64,000 nucleotides of DNA from Saccharolobus caldissimus (GTDB lineage: Archaea > Thermoproteota > Thermoprotei_A > Sulfolobales > Sulfolobaceae), in contig NZ_AP025226.1 of NCBI RefSeq assembly GCF_020886315.1, positions 2,816,001 through 2,880,000 on the forward strand, in the 5' to 3' direction. The translations under genes and the position numbers were made by a program. A model generated the notes under the pieces. That model was given only the letters and a program-made list of their open reading frames with translations. It searched no databases and was not told where the DNA came from. Of the stretch, positions 9,420-20,537 are shown in pieces; position 1 is the first letter of the stretch; the number at the start of each line of letters is the position of its first letter.

Positions 9420-10303
9420 ATAAGGTTAGCATAATAACCGGTGGGGCTAGGGGAATAGGTGCAGCTATAGCACACAAGTTAGGTACTAAAGGATATTCCA
9501 TAGTAATAGCAGATATAGACGAAAATGCCGGCCAATATAGACTAAATTATCTTAAAAATTCAGGTATAGATGCGATTTTTATTAAAACTGATGTATCCTC
9601 AGAGCACGATGTTTCCAATCTAATGGATAAGGTATATGAGAAATATGGTAGAATTGACGTTCTAGTAAATAATGCGGGTATTGGATTTAGTGGAAGGAGC
9701 ATTGAGGAGCAAACCTTAGAGGAGTGGAGGAGGATAATTGATACTAATTTAACTGGAACCTGGCTCTGTTCTAAGTATGCGGTAAAGTATATGAAAAATA
9801 CTGGAGGAGTAATAATAAATATAGCATCGACTAGGGCTTTTCAATCTGAGCCCAATACAGAGCCATATTCTGCTTCTAAGGGTGGCATAATAGCACTTAC
9901 ACATGCCCTTGCTGTAAGCTTGAGCAAATATAATATTAGGGTGATCTCTATAAGTCCTGGTTGGATAGATACTAGCAAATGGCAAGTTCCACCAAGAACA
10001 TCTAATTTATCTAATTTAGACCATAAACAGCACTTAACTAAAAGGGTTGGACTACCAGAAGATATAGCTTCTTTAGTCTCGTTTTTAGTATCAGATGAAG
10101 CTTCGTGGATAAGCGGTGTAAATTTCACAATAGACGGCGGTATGACTGTTAAAATGATATATATTGATGAGAATGTAATCCAGAATTCACTAGCCTTACT
10201 ATTTGATGACTACGAATTATCAGCGTTAATAAGAAGGTTAATCGATAAGGCTAAAAATAATAAAGAGGAGATTAAAAAACTATTAAAGGAGATTGTAGGA
10301 TGA
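9416..10303 (+). CDS. SDR family oxidoreductase (classical) in the mannosidase operon
   Basis: Short-chain dehydrogenase/reductase of 295 aa. The cofactor motif TGGARGIG is at residues 7-14, the NAG motif appears in VNNAGIG, and the catalytic Tyr and Lys are in YSASKGG. An acidic residue after beta-2 (ADID) suggests NAD preference. The C-terminus is about 40 residues longer than a minimal SDR and is helical and charged. The TTG start at 9416 overlaps the mannosidase stop (TTGA), and its own stop overlaps the next ATG (ATGA), so translation is probably coupled. Context points to oxidation of a sugar, possibly mannose or glucose. 3-Oxoacyl reductase-like annotations are possible but less likely here. 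Confidence 0.88.
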   Translation: MNKVSIITGGARGIGAAIAHKLGTKGYSIVIADIDENAGQYRLNYLKNSGIDAIFIKTDVSSEHDVSNLMDKVYEKYGRIDVLVNNAGIGFSGRSIEEQTLEEWRRIIDTNLTGTWLCSKYAVKYMKNTGGVIINIASTRAFQSEPNTEPYSASKGGIIALTHALAVSLSKYNIRVISISPGWIDTSKWQVPPRTSNLSNLDHKQHLTKRVGLPEDIASLVSFLVSDEASWISGVNFTIDGGMTVKMIYIDENVIQNSLALLFDDYELSALIRRLIDKAKNNKEEIKKLLKEIVG

Positions 10304-11295
10304 TAATTTCAGTAGATGGTGGGGCAACTAAAACAATTGCAGTATTGGTTCATGGGAATGAGCTAAAAGGTTTAGGAATTTCTGGTCCTTCAAATTTTAA
10401 TGCAGTAGGCAAAGATGTGGCAATAGAAAATATTTTAGAAGCTGTGAAAATGGCTAAAGGGGAGAGTAAGAAGATAAAGGAAGGTATTTTTAGTTTAGCT
10501 GGCGTTGGTGACTCTGAAGAGTCTGATAGAATTGCAAATGAGATATGTAATGTAGTTTCAAACAAGATGGAAATAGAAAGTTATAGAATTTATAATGATG
10601 GTGTAGCTGCGTATAGAATGGCAAACCTTTTTGAAGATGGCATAGTAGTGGCTTCTGGGACTGGTAATGTGAATTATTTCCAGAAGGGTAACACGCTAAG
10701 GAGACTAGGTGGATGGGGATGGTTTGCTGGTGATGAAGGCTCTGCATCGTGGATAGGAAGGAGGGCTTTAACGTACGCCATTAGACAATATGATGGAATA
10801 TTCGAGGGAGATGAATTAATTAAGGCTGCTGAAGAGTACTTCGGAAAGCCCTTTAAAGAACTTATTTGGTCCTTAGAGATTAAGCCTAATAAGCCTTTAG
10901 TTGCAGGTTTTGCTACTAAGGTTGTAGAATTAGCAAATAAAGGTTCTAAGTATGCTGACTTAATTTTAACTGAAGCATCTGAGTATATAGTAAGTGTAAT
11001 TAAAAGATTATTAAAGGAATTTAATGTAATCCCTAGAGTTTCCTTAGTAGGAGGTTTAATGATGGCAGGCGATATTCTAGTTAATAAGATTAGGAACCAA
11101 TTTCCTTTTAATGTGCACGTATTCTACGGTTATCAAGTTGCTATGGGAGGTGTTGTAATTTTAGAGAATATGAAGTCTTTTGACGATATGAATAGTTTAT
11201 TACAGCAGTTAGATTTATTATTAAAGAGGAATTTTTCACCAGACTTTTTACAGAAAATGCTTTTCTTTAGAGAACCGCCCGGAAAATGGGGATAA
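10300..11295 (+). CDS. BadF/BadG/BcrA/BcrD-type sugar kinase (hexokinase or N-acetylglucosamine kinase-like)
   Basis: ASKHA-fold ATP-dependent kinase of 331 aa. The phosphate-1 loop is VDGGATKTIA at the N-terminus and the phosphate-2 region is VASGTGNVN. The signature GGWGWFAGDEGSASWIGRRA is typical of the N-acetylglucosamine kinase/BadF group, which includes the broad-specificity hexokinase known from Sulfurisphaera tokodaii. The adenosine motif is VSLVGGLMMAG. Its start overlaps the SDR stop by four bases. It is the last gene of the mannosidase operon and likely phosphorylates the released hexose or amino sugar. Which sugar is used cannot be read from the sequence. Confidence 0.82.
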   Translation: MIISVDGGATKTIAVLVHGNELKGLGISGPSNFNAVGKDVAIENILEAVKMAKGESKKIKEGIFSLAGVGDSEESDRIANEICNVVSNKMEIESYRIYNDGVAAYRMANLFEDGIVVASGTGNVNYFQKGNTLRRLGGWGWFAGDEGSASWIGRRALTYAIRQYDGIFEGDELIKAAEEYFGKPFKELIWSLEIKPNKPLVAGFATKVVELANKGSKYADLILTEASEYIVSVIKRLLKEFNVIPRVSLVGGLMMAGDILVNKIRNQFPFNVHVFYGYQVAMGGVVILENMKSFDDMNSLLQQLDLLLKRNFSPDFLQKMLFFREPPGKWG

Positions 11296-11325
11296 TTTTC
11301 AATAGAATACTTTTTTTATTTATAA

Positions 11326-12504
<1,179 letters not shown>

Positions 12505-12751
12505 AAACAGATTAAATTTGAAATTTTTTATAATAGGAATTTCGTGAAAATGAAAGTATTGTTTGCTCTAAATAAATGTTTTAACTTGCGTATAATACTT
12601 GACGAATATTCTTAAATATTAGTTCGAATTTAATCCTATATTTATATTCAATATTTAGTAAAATATAACAATTAATAACAGATATAATAGAGAATAATAA
12701 AAAGTCTTTTATATAACTAAGGGGATACTAACTTTTGAAGAGAAGATCTGT

Positions 12752-14137
12752 ATGCGTGTTGACATAGAATCTTATCTTTTAATCTCCACAATAATTTCAG
12801 TTGCTACTATTTTGTATATTATGTTTACACTTCCTTTAGCATTTACATATAGACAGAGAAGTTATAACATTAGTAGTATAAGTAAAAACGACATAACTGT
12901 ATTAATCCCAGTCTATAATGAGGATATAAATATATTTAAAAATGTAATAGATTCCGTGAAAAAAGAGAAATTAAAATTTATAGTAGTAGGAGATGGATGT
13001 GAGGATCCCTACAGGAAAATTGTGGAAGAGGCTGGAGGATTATTTATTAAATTACCTAAAAATGGTGGTAAGAGAAAGGCAATAAAGGAGGGATTTAAAT
13101 ATGTTAAAACAGCTTATGTATTACTTTTAGATAGTGATACAATACTCCCAGAAAATAGCGTTGAGATTTTGGCTTCTAAGTTAAGTGATGATGTAGTAGC
13201 CGTAAGTCCAGAAATTAGTGTTACAGCTGGTAAAAATAGAACAGCTTATCATGTAGCAGAAATGATGCAAAGATTAAGGGAGATAAGTTATAGAGCGTTA
13301 GCGAGATTTGGAAGTGTTGTATCCTTGAATGGCCAATGTATATTAGCTAAGACAGAAGTTATAAGACCACTGATAGAGTCTAAAGAATTTGAAAGTGTAA
13401 AATTATGGAAGTTTACAACAATTTTAGGAGATGATAGACAAATAACAAATTATATATATTCAAAGGGCTTTAAGGCAATAGTTACAAAAGATGTTGTAGT
13501 TAAAACTAAGGCTCCAGATAGTATTAAAAATTTATTAAGACAGATGATAAGATGGTATAGATCAAATAATTTCTTCTTAATTAAAGAAATTATTGACGGT
13601 ACTTTATTTAAAAAAGGCTTTTTCTACATGTTTACTGTATTATATTGGTATACATTACCGTTATTAACTTTGGCAAATTATGTGTTATATACAGAAATTA
13701 TTTTAAAACATGTTTTTAGACATTGGAATATTTTAATTAAAATTATCACAAAAGATCCAATAAGATTTATAGAATATGTAATAGTGAAGAGAATTTCCAA
13801 TTTATTTGATTTAGATCCTTCACCAGTAATGTATAAGTTTAGCAATTATTTTGCTCATATGCATCCTCATATATATCCACATAATTTCTATTTCATTTAC
13901 CATAGACAGATAGATGTTAAAATGATACTATTTTATTACTTTTACATATTTCATACGTTAGCAGGGGAAGTTTCTACTATTGCAAGTCTCATAATGATTT
14001 TCTCAATTTTGCTTTATACTAGGAAGAACCTACGAGGATTTGTTCTAGGGCTATTAGCATTTCCATTAATGTTTATAGCAGACATATTCGCATTATTTAC
14101 CCTTTGGAAACAAAAGAAATGGCTTGGTCGTAATTAA
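12752..14137 (+). CDS. Membrane glycosyltransferase, family 2 (hyaluronan/cellulose synthase-like)
   Basis: Processive-type GT2 enzyme of 461 aa. One transmembrane helix lies at about residues 8-32. The cytoplasmic GT-A domain includes VLIPVYNED, the DXD-like motif LLDSDT and a second acidic motif GDDRQ. QMIRWYRSN corresponds to the Q/RxxRW acceptor motif. Three to four further membrane helices follow (about 285-310, 390-420 and 430-455). This architecture fits enzymes that make and export a polysaccharide or that glycosylate lipids. A TATA element near 12708-12716 gives a short leader. The polymer made is unknown. The stretch 12505-12751 before it is AT-rich and holds only this promoter. Confidence 0.87.
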   Translation: MRVDIESYLLISTIISVATILYIMFTLPLAFTYRQRSYNISSISKNDITVLIPVYNEDINIFKNVIDSVKKEKLKFIVVGDGCEDPYRKIVEEAGGLFIKLPKNGGKRKAIKEGFKYVKTAYVLLLDSDTILPENSVEILASKLSDDVVAVSPEISVTAGKNRTAYHVAEMMQRLREISYRALARFGSVVSLNGQCILAKTEVIRPLIESKEFESVKLWKFTTILGDDRQITNYIYSKGFKAIVTKDVVVKTKAPDSIKNLLRQMIRWYRSNNFFLIKEIIDGTLFKKGFFYMFTVLYWYTLPLLTLANYVLYTEIILKHVFRHWNILIKIITKDPIRFIEYVIVKRISNLFDLDPSPVMYKFSNYFAHMHPHIYPHNFYFIYHRQIDVKMILFYYFYIFHTLAGEVSTIASLIMIFSILLYTRKNLRGFVLGLLAFPLMFIADIFALFTLWKQKKWLGRN

Positions 14138-14252
14138 TTTAATTTATTTTTGATACTAATTTCTATTTTCAATATCTCTCTCCTAATCTATGAACTATAA
14201 AACATAAACTTTTTACTGTTCTAAACATAGTAAAGGCGAGTGAAAAGAAAAT

Positions 14253-15860
14253 ATGACTTATTTATTAAGAGAAGGAACACAAAGATCTACTGGAAATGAC
14301 GTAATATTAAACAACATAGCAGTTGCTAAAATTTTGTCTGAAATGTTAAGGTCTAGCCTAGGACCTAAAGGTTTAGATAAGATGTTAGTAGAAGGTCAAG
14401 ATATAACGATAACTAATGACGGTGCAACAATAGTTAAAAACATGGAAGTTCAGCATCCAACTGCGAAAATAATTATTGAAACCGCAAAAACTGTTGATAG
14501 TGAAGTAGGAGATGGTACTACATCAGTTGTAGTACTAGCTGGGTTATTATTAGAGAAGGCAGAAGATTTACTTAACCAGAAAATTCACCCATCAGTTATA
14601 ATAGAGGGTTACAGATTAGCTCTTAATAAATCCTTAGAAATATTAAAGGAGATTTCAGATAAAATAAGCCCTGAGGATAAAAAGGTAATACACGATCTTG
14701 TTTATACTACATTATCAAGTAAATTCTTCGCTACAGAAAATACATTAGAGAAGATAATTTCACTGGTAATAGATGCATCACTTTCAGTTTTAGATAAGAG
14801 AGATGGCTCTTATGATCTAGACACTAAAAACATTAAAATTGTTAAAGTTAACGGAGGCGAATTTGACGACAGTGAGTTATTTAATGGAATAGTATTAGAC
14901 AAGGAACCAACAAACGATAACATGCCGAAAAGGTTAGAGAACGTTAAGGTAATGTTAGCAGATTTTCCATTAAAATTAGAGAAGACCGAGATAAGCATGA
15001 AATTGGGGATAACTGATCCAAGGCAAATGAAAAGTTACATTGATGAACAGACTGCTTACGTAAAGCAAATGGTCGATAAGATAAGGAATTTAGGTGTGAA
15101 ACTGTTTATAAGTCAAAAGGATATTGATGAAATAGCATCTTATCTTATGGCTAAAAATGGGATAATCGCAGTGAAGAACGTTAAAAGAAGTGACGTAGAG
15201 TTACTAAGCAGAGCAACTGGAGCTAAAATCATTAGTAGTATAAAAGACGTTAATGAAAACGATTTAGGTGAGGCAAAATTAGTGGAAGTGAGAAACTTAG
15301 GCAAGAATAAATATTTGTTCATTCAGTCAGACAAGGCAAAAGCAGTTACCGTGATTATTAAAGGCTCTAATAGCATGATAACCGATGAAGCGGAAAGAAG
15401 TCTCAATGATGCTTTTAATTCAGTTAGAAATCTATTATTAGAACCTTACGTAATAGCTGGAGGAGGTGCAGCTGAAGAGGAATTAGCTAAAAGACTAAGA
15501 GAGTATTCAAGTAAAATTGGAGGAAAGGAGCAATTAGCGTTTAACGCATTTGCTGATGCATTAGAGGAATATGTCTCAATATTAGCTAGCACTGCAGGCA
15601 TGGATCCAATAAACGCTTTAACTGAGATTAAGTATAAACACGCTAAGGGTTTAAAGAACGCAGGTATAGATATTATAGGAGCCAGAGTATATGATAACAT
15701 GTTAGACCTTAAGGTAATTGATTCAGTTAAGGTTAAAGAGCAGGTTATAAAAAGTGCTACTGAAGCCGCAACTGCAATATTAAAAATTGACGATATGATA
15801 GCTGCAGCTCCTGCAAAACAGCAAACTCAACAGCAACAACCCAATCCTTACTTGGGTTAA
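14253..15860 (+). CDS. thsC: Thermosome gamma subunit (group II chaperonin)
   Basis: ATP-dependent group II chaperonin subunit (535 aa) that folds proteins in a ring complex in the cytoplasm. Visible motifs are SSLGPKGLDKMLV, ITNDGATIVKNM and VGDGTTSVVVLAG (Asp essential for ATP hydrolysis), with GGGAAEEELAKRL in the C-terminal equatorial domain. The length and sequence match the third (gamma) chaperonin gene of Sulfolobus rather than alpha or beta. In place of the Gly-Met-rich tail of those subunits it ends in a Gln/Pro-rich tail (QQTQQQQPNPYLG). It has its own promoter region upstream and is followed 45 bases later by an unrelated enzyme. Confidence 0.96.
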   Translation: MTYLLREGTQRSTGNDVILNNIAVAKILSEMLRSSLGPKGLDKMLVEGQDITITNDGATIVKNMEVQHPTAKIIIETAKTVDSEVGDGTTSVVVLAGLLLEKAEDLLNQKIHPSVIIEGYRLALNKSLEILKEISDKISPEDKKVIHDLVYTTLSSKFFATENTLEKIISLVIDASLSVLDKRDGSYDLDTKNIKIVKVNGGEFDDSELFNGIVLDKEPTNDNMPKRLENVKVMLADFPLKLEKTEISMKLGITDPRQMKSYIDEQTAYVKQMVDKIRNLGVKLFISQKDIDEIASYLMAKNGIIAVKNVKRSDVELLSRATGAKIISSIKDVNENDLGEAKLVEVRNLGKNKYLFIQSDKAKAVTVIIKGSNSMITDEAERSLNDAFNSVRNLLLEPYVIAGGGAAEEELAKRLREYSSKIGGKEQLAFNAFADALEEYVSILASTAGMDPINALTEIKYKHAKGLKNAGIDIIGARVYDNMLDLKVIDSVKVKEQVIKSATEAATAILKIDDMIAAAPAKQQTQQQQPNPYLG

Positions 15861-15905
15861 AATGTTAAGATATAAATATTTTATTTTATTTTACGCATTG
15901 TTCAT

Positions 15906-17165
15906 ATGGAGTTAAGGATTACTGATTTTAGAGTCTATTCTGTTCAAGCTAATTTTGAGTGGACTTTTGTTAGAGTTTACTCTGGTGAGTATTATGGTAC
16001 TGGTGAGGCTGGTCCTGCACCAGGTTTAAGGGGTATGGGAGATTCCTTTAAGCGTTTGCTCTTAGGTGAGGACGCTTTCAAGATGAATAGGATTGAGCAG
16101 AAGCTTAGGTATGCAACACTATACTCTGGGACTACAACATACCACATAATTTCAGCGATAAACATAGCATTATACGACTTACTGGGAAAATACCTAAACC
16201 TACCAATATACAAATTATTGGGAGGAGATAGACAAGAAATACCAGTATACGTAGATGCACACGGAGGAAAAGGATTAGAAGCAATGAATGCATTGCACTT
16301 ACCGGTAAACCTACCTTGGACAGAAAAAGCGGAAGTAGAAAAGGATAGACTAGTTACTACGAATAACCCCATTCATGGGAGATTATCTATGGAGAAGTGG
16401 AATGAGGATTATTCGCCAGAATCTTATGCTAAGAGAGCATTAAGGATGAAGAGTGAGGGGTATAAAGCAATTAAGTTTGATTTGGATGTTCCCACTCCTT
16501 ATATTGACTTGAGGAGGGTTAGGTCCGGGGATTTGTCGTTAAAGGATGTTAATTATATGGCTGAGATTGTAAGAAGTGTGAGGGAGGCTGTTGGTGATGA
16601 TGTTGATATTATGGTTGATTTGCATTGGAGGTATAATTTAAATACTGCGATTAGAATATGTAAGGCGTTAGAGCAATATAGGTTAAGGTGGATAGAGGAT
16701 CCCACACCTGCAGTAATGTCAGTTACTAATTATGATGAATTAAGAATTTTAACTTCTCAGTGTTCAACACCCATAGAAACTGGAGAAAATCTCTATACTG
16801 TATATCAGTTTAAGGATCTTTTAGATACGGGAATTAGGGTATGGGCCCCCGATATCGTTAAAGCCGGAGGAATATCTGAGGGAAGGAGAATAGCTGAACT
16901 AGCCTCGATTTATGATATAGAATATTCTCCGCATAATATAGCATCTCCTATAGGCACTTTAGCCCATGCGCATGTTGCGTCAATAGCTAACACATTAGGG
17001 TTTGTAGAGTTTCACGGACATGATTTACCTTTCTGGAATGAAATAATTAAACCTAAGAGAAAAATAATTGAAGATGGAGTAATAAAACTTACTGAAGACC
17101 CCGGATTAGGAGTAGAATTAGACGAGGAGGTTATGAGAAAATATTGGCCTGATTATGATTTGTAA
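15906..17165 (+). CDS. Enolase-superfamily (mandelate racemase/muconate lactonizing type) acid-sugar dehydratase-like protein
   Basis: A 419-aa enolase-superfamily enzyme. Expected active-site residues are visible: Lys190 in AIKFDLD, metal ligands Asp238 (MVDLHW), Glu264 (WIEDP) and Glu291 (ETGEN), Asp316 (APDIVKAGG) and His343 (SPHNIASP). The pattern fits dehydratases of sugar acids such as gluconate, galactonate or fuconate, but the substrate cannot be fixed. The last 13 bases overlap the convergent 3-hydroxyacyl-CoA dehydrogenase. Base composition changes sharply inside the gene: G/T-rich codons to about 16115, A/C-rich codons to about 16355, then G/T-rich again to about 16690. This is odd for a gene whose protein motifs are all intact. 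Confidence 0.85.
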   Translation: MELRITDFRVYSVQANFEWTFVRVYSGEYYGTGEAGPAPGLRGMGDSFKRLLLGEDAFKMNRIEQKLRYATLYSGTTTYHIISAINIALYDLLGKYLNLPIYKLLGGDRQEIPVYVDAHGGKGLEAMNALHLPVNLPWTEKAEVEKDRLVTTNNPIHGRLSMEKWNEDYSPESYAKRALRMKSEGYKAIKFDLDVPTPYIDLRRVRSGDLSLKDVNYMAEIVRSVREAVGDDVDIMVDLHWRYNLNTAIRICKALEQYRLRWIEDPTPAVMSVTNYDELRILTSQCSTPIETGENLYTVYQFKDLLDTGIRVWAPDIVKAGGISEGRRIAELASIYDIEYSPHNIASPIGTLAHAHVASIANTLGFVEFHGHDLPFWNEIIKPKRKIIEDGVIKLTEDPGLGVELDEEVMRKYWPDYDL

Positions 17166-18334
17166 TCATAAAATCCTTTTCCACTTTTTTTGCCTATCTT
17201 TCCTTCCTTTATCATTTCTTCTAGTAAATCATTTGGTTTATACGCCTTATATCCTTTAGAGTAGATATCCTTTAGATGGTTGTAAATTACATCTAAGCCT
17301 AATTCGTCAGCCATTTCTAGTAATCCCTTTGGGAAATTAAATCCATATATCATTACAATATCTATTTCTTTAGCATTTACTATCTTATTTTGTATTAGCC
17401 ATGCACTTTCATTTACGGCTAGTGAAATTAGCCTCGCTGGATCTACTTTACTGCTTGCTGGCAATTCCACTTTCTTATATTTACCCGCAGCAGGATATGT
17501 GTAAAATCCCTTACCACTCTTTACTCCAAGTTCTTTTGCATCTACCTTTTTTTGAAATAGACTACATTTAACGTCCTCAGCAGTACCGCTGCTAATTATA
17601 ACCTTCCATAAATCTACAGCTACATCTAAACCTACGTAATCAGATAACTCAAAAATTCCCATAGGTAACTTTAATTTATTTCTAGCCGTGCTATCCACTT
17701 CCTCTATGGTAGCTTCTCCGTCCTCAACTTCTCTGCAGGCTTCTTGCATAAGTCTTAAAAATATCCTATTGCTAACAAACCCTGGAACTTCTACTTTTAA
17801 CCTAACTGGTACCTTACCCATTTTCTTTGCTAGGTCTATAGTTATATTTACAACTTCTTCTGAGGTATACTTACTGGGTACTATCTCAACTAGCTTCATT
17901 ATCGGTGGAGGGTTAAAGAAGTGCATACCAATTACCTTCTCTGGTCTCTTAGTAGATTCTGCAATTATAGAAATGGGAATTGAGGATGTGTTTGAAGCTA
18001 AAATTGTATGCCTAGGCGTTATTTCGTCTAGTGTTTTAAATACGTTTTTCTTCAACTCTATGAGTTCAGGCACGGCTTCAATTACAAAATCAGCATCTCT
18101 CATTATTTCATATGAAGTGGAAAATTCCATTCTATTTAGTATCTCTTCTGGTTTTTCCAAAAGAGATTTCTTTTCATATAATTTCTTTAATGAGTCTAAA
18201 ATTCTTTCTTTAGCCCTATTTAAAAAGTCCCAAGAAATATCTACTACACTTACCCTAAATCCAGAAATAGCTGCAACTTCCGCTATACCGTGACCCATTG
18301 TTCCAGCTCCTACTACGCCTATCTTTTTGATCAT
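17153..18334 (-). CDS. 3-Hydroxyacyl-CoA dehydrogenase
   Basis: NAD-dependent 3-hydroxyacyl-CoA dehydrogenase (393 aa), acting in beta-oxidation or the related C4 steps of the 3-hydroxypropionate/4-hydroxybutyrate cycle. The Rossmann motif is [14 protein letters not shown]. The catalytic histidine is in [17 protein letters not shown], and TSSIPIS and PGFVSNRI are typical. The C-terminal 3HCDH domain is present twice (about 185-280 and 295-390), ending in SGKGFYDY. Unlike the bifunctional crotonase fusions in these organisms, it lacks an enoyl-CoA hydratase domain. ATG 18334 is the first codon that gives the full Rossmann start. It is convergent with the preceding gene (13-base overlap). Confidence 0.92.
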   Translation of the reverse strand: MIKKIGVVGAGTMGHGIAEVAAISGFRVSVVDISWDFLNRAKERILDSLKKLYEKKSLLEKPEEILNRMEFSTSYEIMRDADFVIEAVPELIELKKNVFKTLDEITPRHTILASNTSSIPISIIAESTKRPEKVIGMHFFNPPPIMKLVEIVPSKYTSEEVVNITIDLAKKMGKVPVRLKVEVPGFVSNRIFLRLMQEACREVEDGEATIEEVDSTARNKLKLPMGIFELSDYVGLDVAVDLWKVIISSGTAEDVKCSLFQKKVDAKELGVKSGKGFYTYPAAGKYKKVELPASSKVDPARLISLAVNESAWLIQNKIVNAKEIDIVMIYGFNFPKGLLEMADELGLDVIYNHLKDIYSKGYKAYKPNDLLEEMIKEGKIGKKSGKGFYDYKS

Positions 18335-18453
18335 AGATTTACTCTATCTAAAACAGCTTATAAATACATTCGATGAACTTACTTTATAACAATTTTGAAT
18401 TCATATATATTCTACTTATATCTTGTAAATTAAATAGCAAAAAGCTTTATACA

Positions 18454-18510
18454 TTTACGCCACGGCGTAAAAATTCTTATACATTTACGATTAGGCGTAA
18501 AGTATTTATA
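18454..18510 (+). promoter_or_regulatory. Two tandem palindromic operators and TATA box of the NRAMP-like gene
   Basis: Site 1 is a perfect inverted repeat, TTTACGCC-AC-GGCGTAAA (18454-18471). Site 2 is TTTACGAT-TA-GGCGTAAA (18484-18501), with the same right half and a degenerate left half. The centres are exactly 30 bp apart, within a roughly 30-bp tandem duplication that also repeats TTATACA. Site 2 ends two bases before TATTTATA (18503-18510), so a bound dimer would cover the BRE position and block transcription. The TATA box is about 27 bases before GTG 18535, giving a leaderless message. A closely similar site lies in the ZIP promoter at 60180. Metal-responsive repression is an inference. 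Confidence 0.75.
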
Positions 18511-18534
18511 TTCAATATTGTATTACCCTATAAT

Positions 18535-19719
18535 GTGAGTATAAAGGATATAGCCAGATTATTCGGTCCAGCATGGATTGTAATGATGGCTGACGTCGAT
18601 GCTGCAAGTGTTATAACAGCTGTTGCAAATGGGGAAGAATACGGGTATAGACTAATATGGCTATTACTAATTTTAACGATACCGCTATTTATTATTCAAG
18701 ATGCTGCAGGAAGATTAGGTGCGGTTAATAATGGAAAGGGATTCGGTGAATTAATTAGAGAGAAATTCTCTCAAAAGTCCGCTCTCTTAGCTGCTTTGCC
18801 TATGTTTTTTGTAGACTTATTCACTTATATTGTAGAATATACTGGTATAGCAGTAGGAGGACTTATTTTAGGAATACCTCCATATTACAGTTTACCAATA
18901 TTTTTTATTTTTCATATAACTGTAGTTTCCACTAAAAAATATGATAAAATTGAAAAATTTTTAATACCTATATCCTTAATAATGTTATTTGCATTTATTA
19001 TTCAAGCTTCCCTTAGAGGTATAGTACCTAATCAGCAAGTTTTCTATATCTCTAATACTCATTCCTTTATATTTTTCATTGCAGCGAATATAGGAGCTGT
19101 TGTAATGCCATTTATGATTTTTTATCAAGTTTCAGCTACAGCATATAAATACGTTAATTCAGACTCTCCAACAAATATAAAGGTTAAATGGTCCTCATAC
19201 GAGACTTTAATTGGTGCCTTAGTATCAGAATTATTAATGGTAGCTATAGAGATGGCTACTACTGGTATTTCTTCATCTATAGACCCATTAAATTATAGAC
19301 AAATATCTCATGTCCTTTCTGCGATTTCTGGTGAATATTCCCCGTATATATTTGGTATAGGACTAATAAGTGCGGCGTTTTTAGCCTTAATAGTAGAGTC
19401 GTTAGGCAGTGCGTGGGGAACATTAGAGGCTTTGGGTAAATACGATTTTAGAAGTTTCCTTGTGTTATATTTCTCAGAATCTATCCCAGCCTTATTAGTC
19501 GTACTTTTGTTCACAAATAATTATGATATGATAGTTAATTTTGCATTATTTCTTATGTCACTCTCTCCTATAATACTTGTAATTCCAGCATTCTTTGTTG
19601 GAATATTGATTAGGGATAAAAAATTAATGGGGAATTATACATATGATAAAATTAGGATTACAATTTATTGGATAACAGTTATATTATTGGCAATGAGTGG
19701 AATTATCAGCTTAATTTAA
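18535..19719 (+). CDS. NRAMP-like divalent metal transporter with atypical metal-site residues
   Basis: Integral membrane protein of 394 aa with about 11 hydrophobic helices. The start [18 protein letters not shown] and the following [12 protein letters not shown] resemble helix 1 and loop of the NRAMP/MntH family. The canonical DPGN metal-binding motif is replaced by DAAS (residues 22-25), and the helix-6 MPHN-like motif reads MPFM. The ion or selectivity may therefore differ from classical Mn/Fe NRAMPs, as in the known Mg-type relatives. I choose GTG 18535 because the TATA box is 27 bases upstream. A frame from 18373 would translate through the operators and promoter. It is convergent with the ABC permease (4-base overlap). 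Confidence 0.8.
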   Translation: MSIKDIARLFGPAWIVMMADVDAASVITAVANGEEYGYRLIWLLLILTIPLFIIQDAAGRLGAVNNGKGFGELIREKFSQKSALLAALPMFFVDLFTYIVEYTGIAVGGLILGIPPYYSLPIFFIFHITVVSTKKYDKIEKFLIPISLIMLFAFIIQASLRGIVPNQQVFYISNTHSFIFFIAANIGAVVMPFMIFYQVSATAYKYVNSDSPTNIKVKWSSYETLIGALVSELLMVAIEMATTGISSSIDPLNYRQISHVLSAISGEYSPYIFGIGLISAAFLALIVESLGSAWGTLEALGKYDFRSFLVLYFSESIPALLVVLLFTNNYDMIVNFALFLMSLSPIILVIPAFFVGILIRDKKLMGNYTYDKIRITIYWITVILLAMSGIISLI

Positions 19720-20537
19720 TATTCCCCTAGTGTACCTTTTACTCTGGCTACTTTAAACGCATATTTAAATGCAAACACACCCAACGGTAATAGTATTACG
19801 TCAAAAATTAGAAGTATTAATATCGGAAAATACACTTGATATATTGAAACTCCCTCTAACATAGTTTCCCTTAAGGTCTCTAGAGCCCAGGTTAATGGTA
19901 AGGCATAGCTTATATCCCTCAACGGTAATGGCATAACGTTAACTGGAAACACAACACCAGTCATTAAAGTAGTAAAGGTCGAAAAGAAGAACGATATTGG
20001 ATTCCCTTGTTTAATTACCATAGTAAAGGCCCCCGAGAGAAAGGCTAAACCTAAAGTCGAAATAATTAGTAATATTATTACTAAAATCGATACTGGAAGA
20101 TCTATATGATATTTCACTCCTAAGCTAAATCCTATGCCTAAAATAACTAAAGCGTTTATCGTATTAATTGTAAAACCCCACAATGCAGAATAGAGCAAAA
20201 ACGATGTTACACCAGATCTTGATAGTACATAATACTCTATCGTACCATATAATTGTTCATTCCTAATTCTTTGACTAACAGTTGTTATTACAGATGATAC
20301 ATATCCTTGAAAGGCTAAGCCTATAACGAAAAAACTAGTATAGTTAGTAACCCCTATTCTTTCAACTAAATTATTACCTAAAGAAGTCCCCACAAAGTAA
20401 TAAGTGAAAACTGGTAAGGTCCATGATAATACAGTTAGTATAACCTGAGTCTTATATGATATCCATACTTTAAATCCCCTTATGTATAAAAATGCATATA
20501 ATTTAGCATATATATTTGCTATTCCCTTGCTCTCCAC
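19716..20537 (-). CDS. ABC-2 type transporter permease
   Basis: Membrane subunit (273 aa) of an ABC exporter with six hydrophobic segments in the ABC-2 (DrrB/NodJ-like) arrangement. The region [46 protein letters not shown] is typical of the family before the last helices. Its start overlaps the end of the upstream ATPase gene by 19 bases, so the two form an operon and a complex. The cargo (drug, lipid or polysaccharide) cannot be told. It ends with a four-base overlap against the convergent NRAMP-like gene. Confidence 0.87.
   Translation of the reverse strand: MESKGIANIYAKLYAFLYIRGFKVWISYKTQVILTVLSWTLPVFTYYFVGTSLGNNLVERIGVTNYTSFFVIGLAFQGYVSSVITTVSQRIRNEQLYGTIEYYVLSRSGVTSFLLYSALWGFTINTINALVILGIGFSLGVKYHIDLPVSILVIILLIISTLGLAFLSGAFTMVIKQGNPISFFFSTFTTLMTGVVFPVNVMPLPLRDISYALPLTWALETLRETMLEGVSIYQVYFPILILLIFDVILLPLGVFAFKYAFKVARVKGTLGEY

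Noticed and set aside
9062-9475. 137-codon minus-strand frame over the mannosidase 3' end
   Set aside because: It is a shadow of the AT-rich mannosidase coding sequence; codon pattern and motifs support the plus strand.
15906-17165. Pseudogene or fusion because of the changing base composition
   Set aside because: The reading frame is intact and all expected Lys, Asp, Glu and His active-site residues are present at normal spacing.
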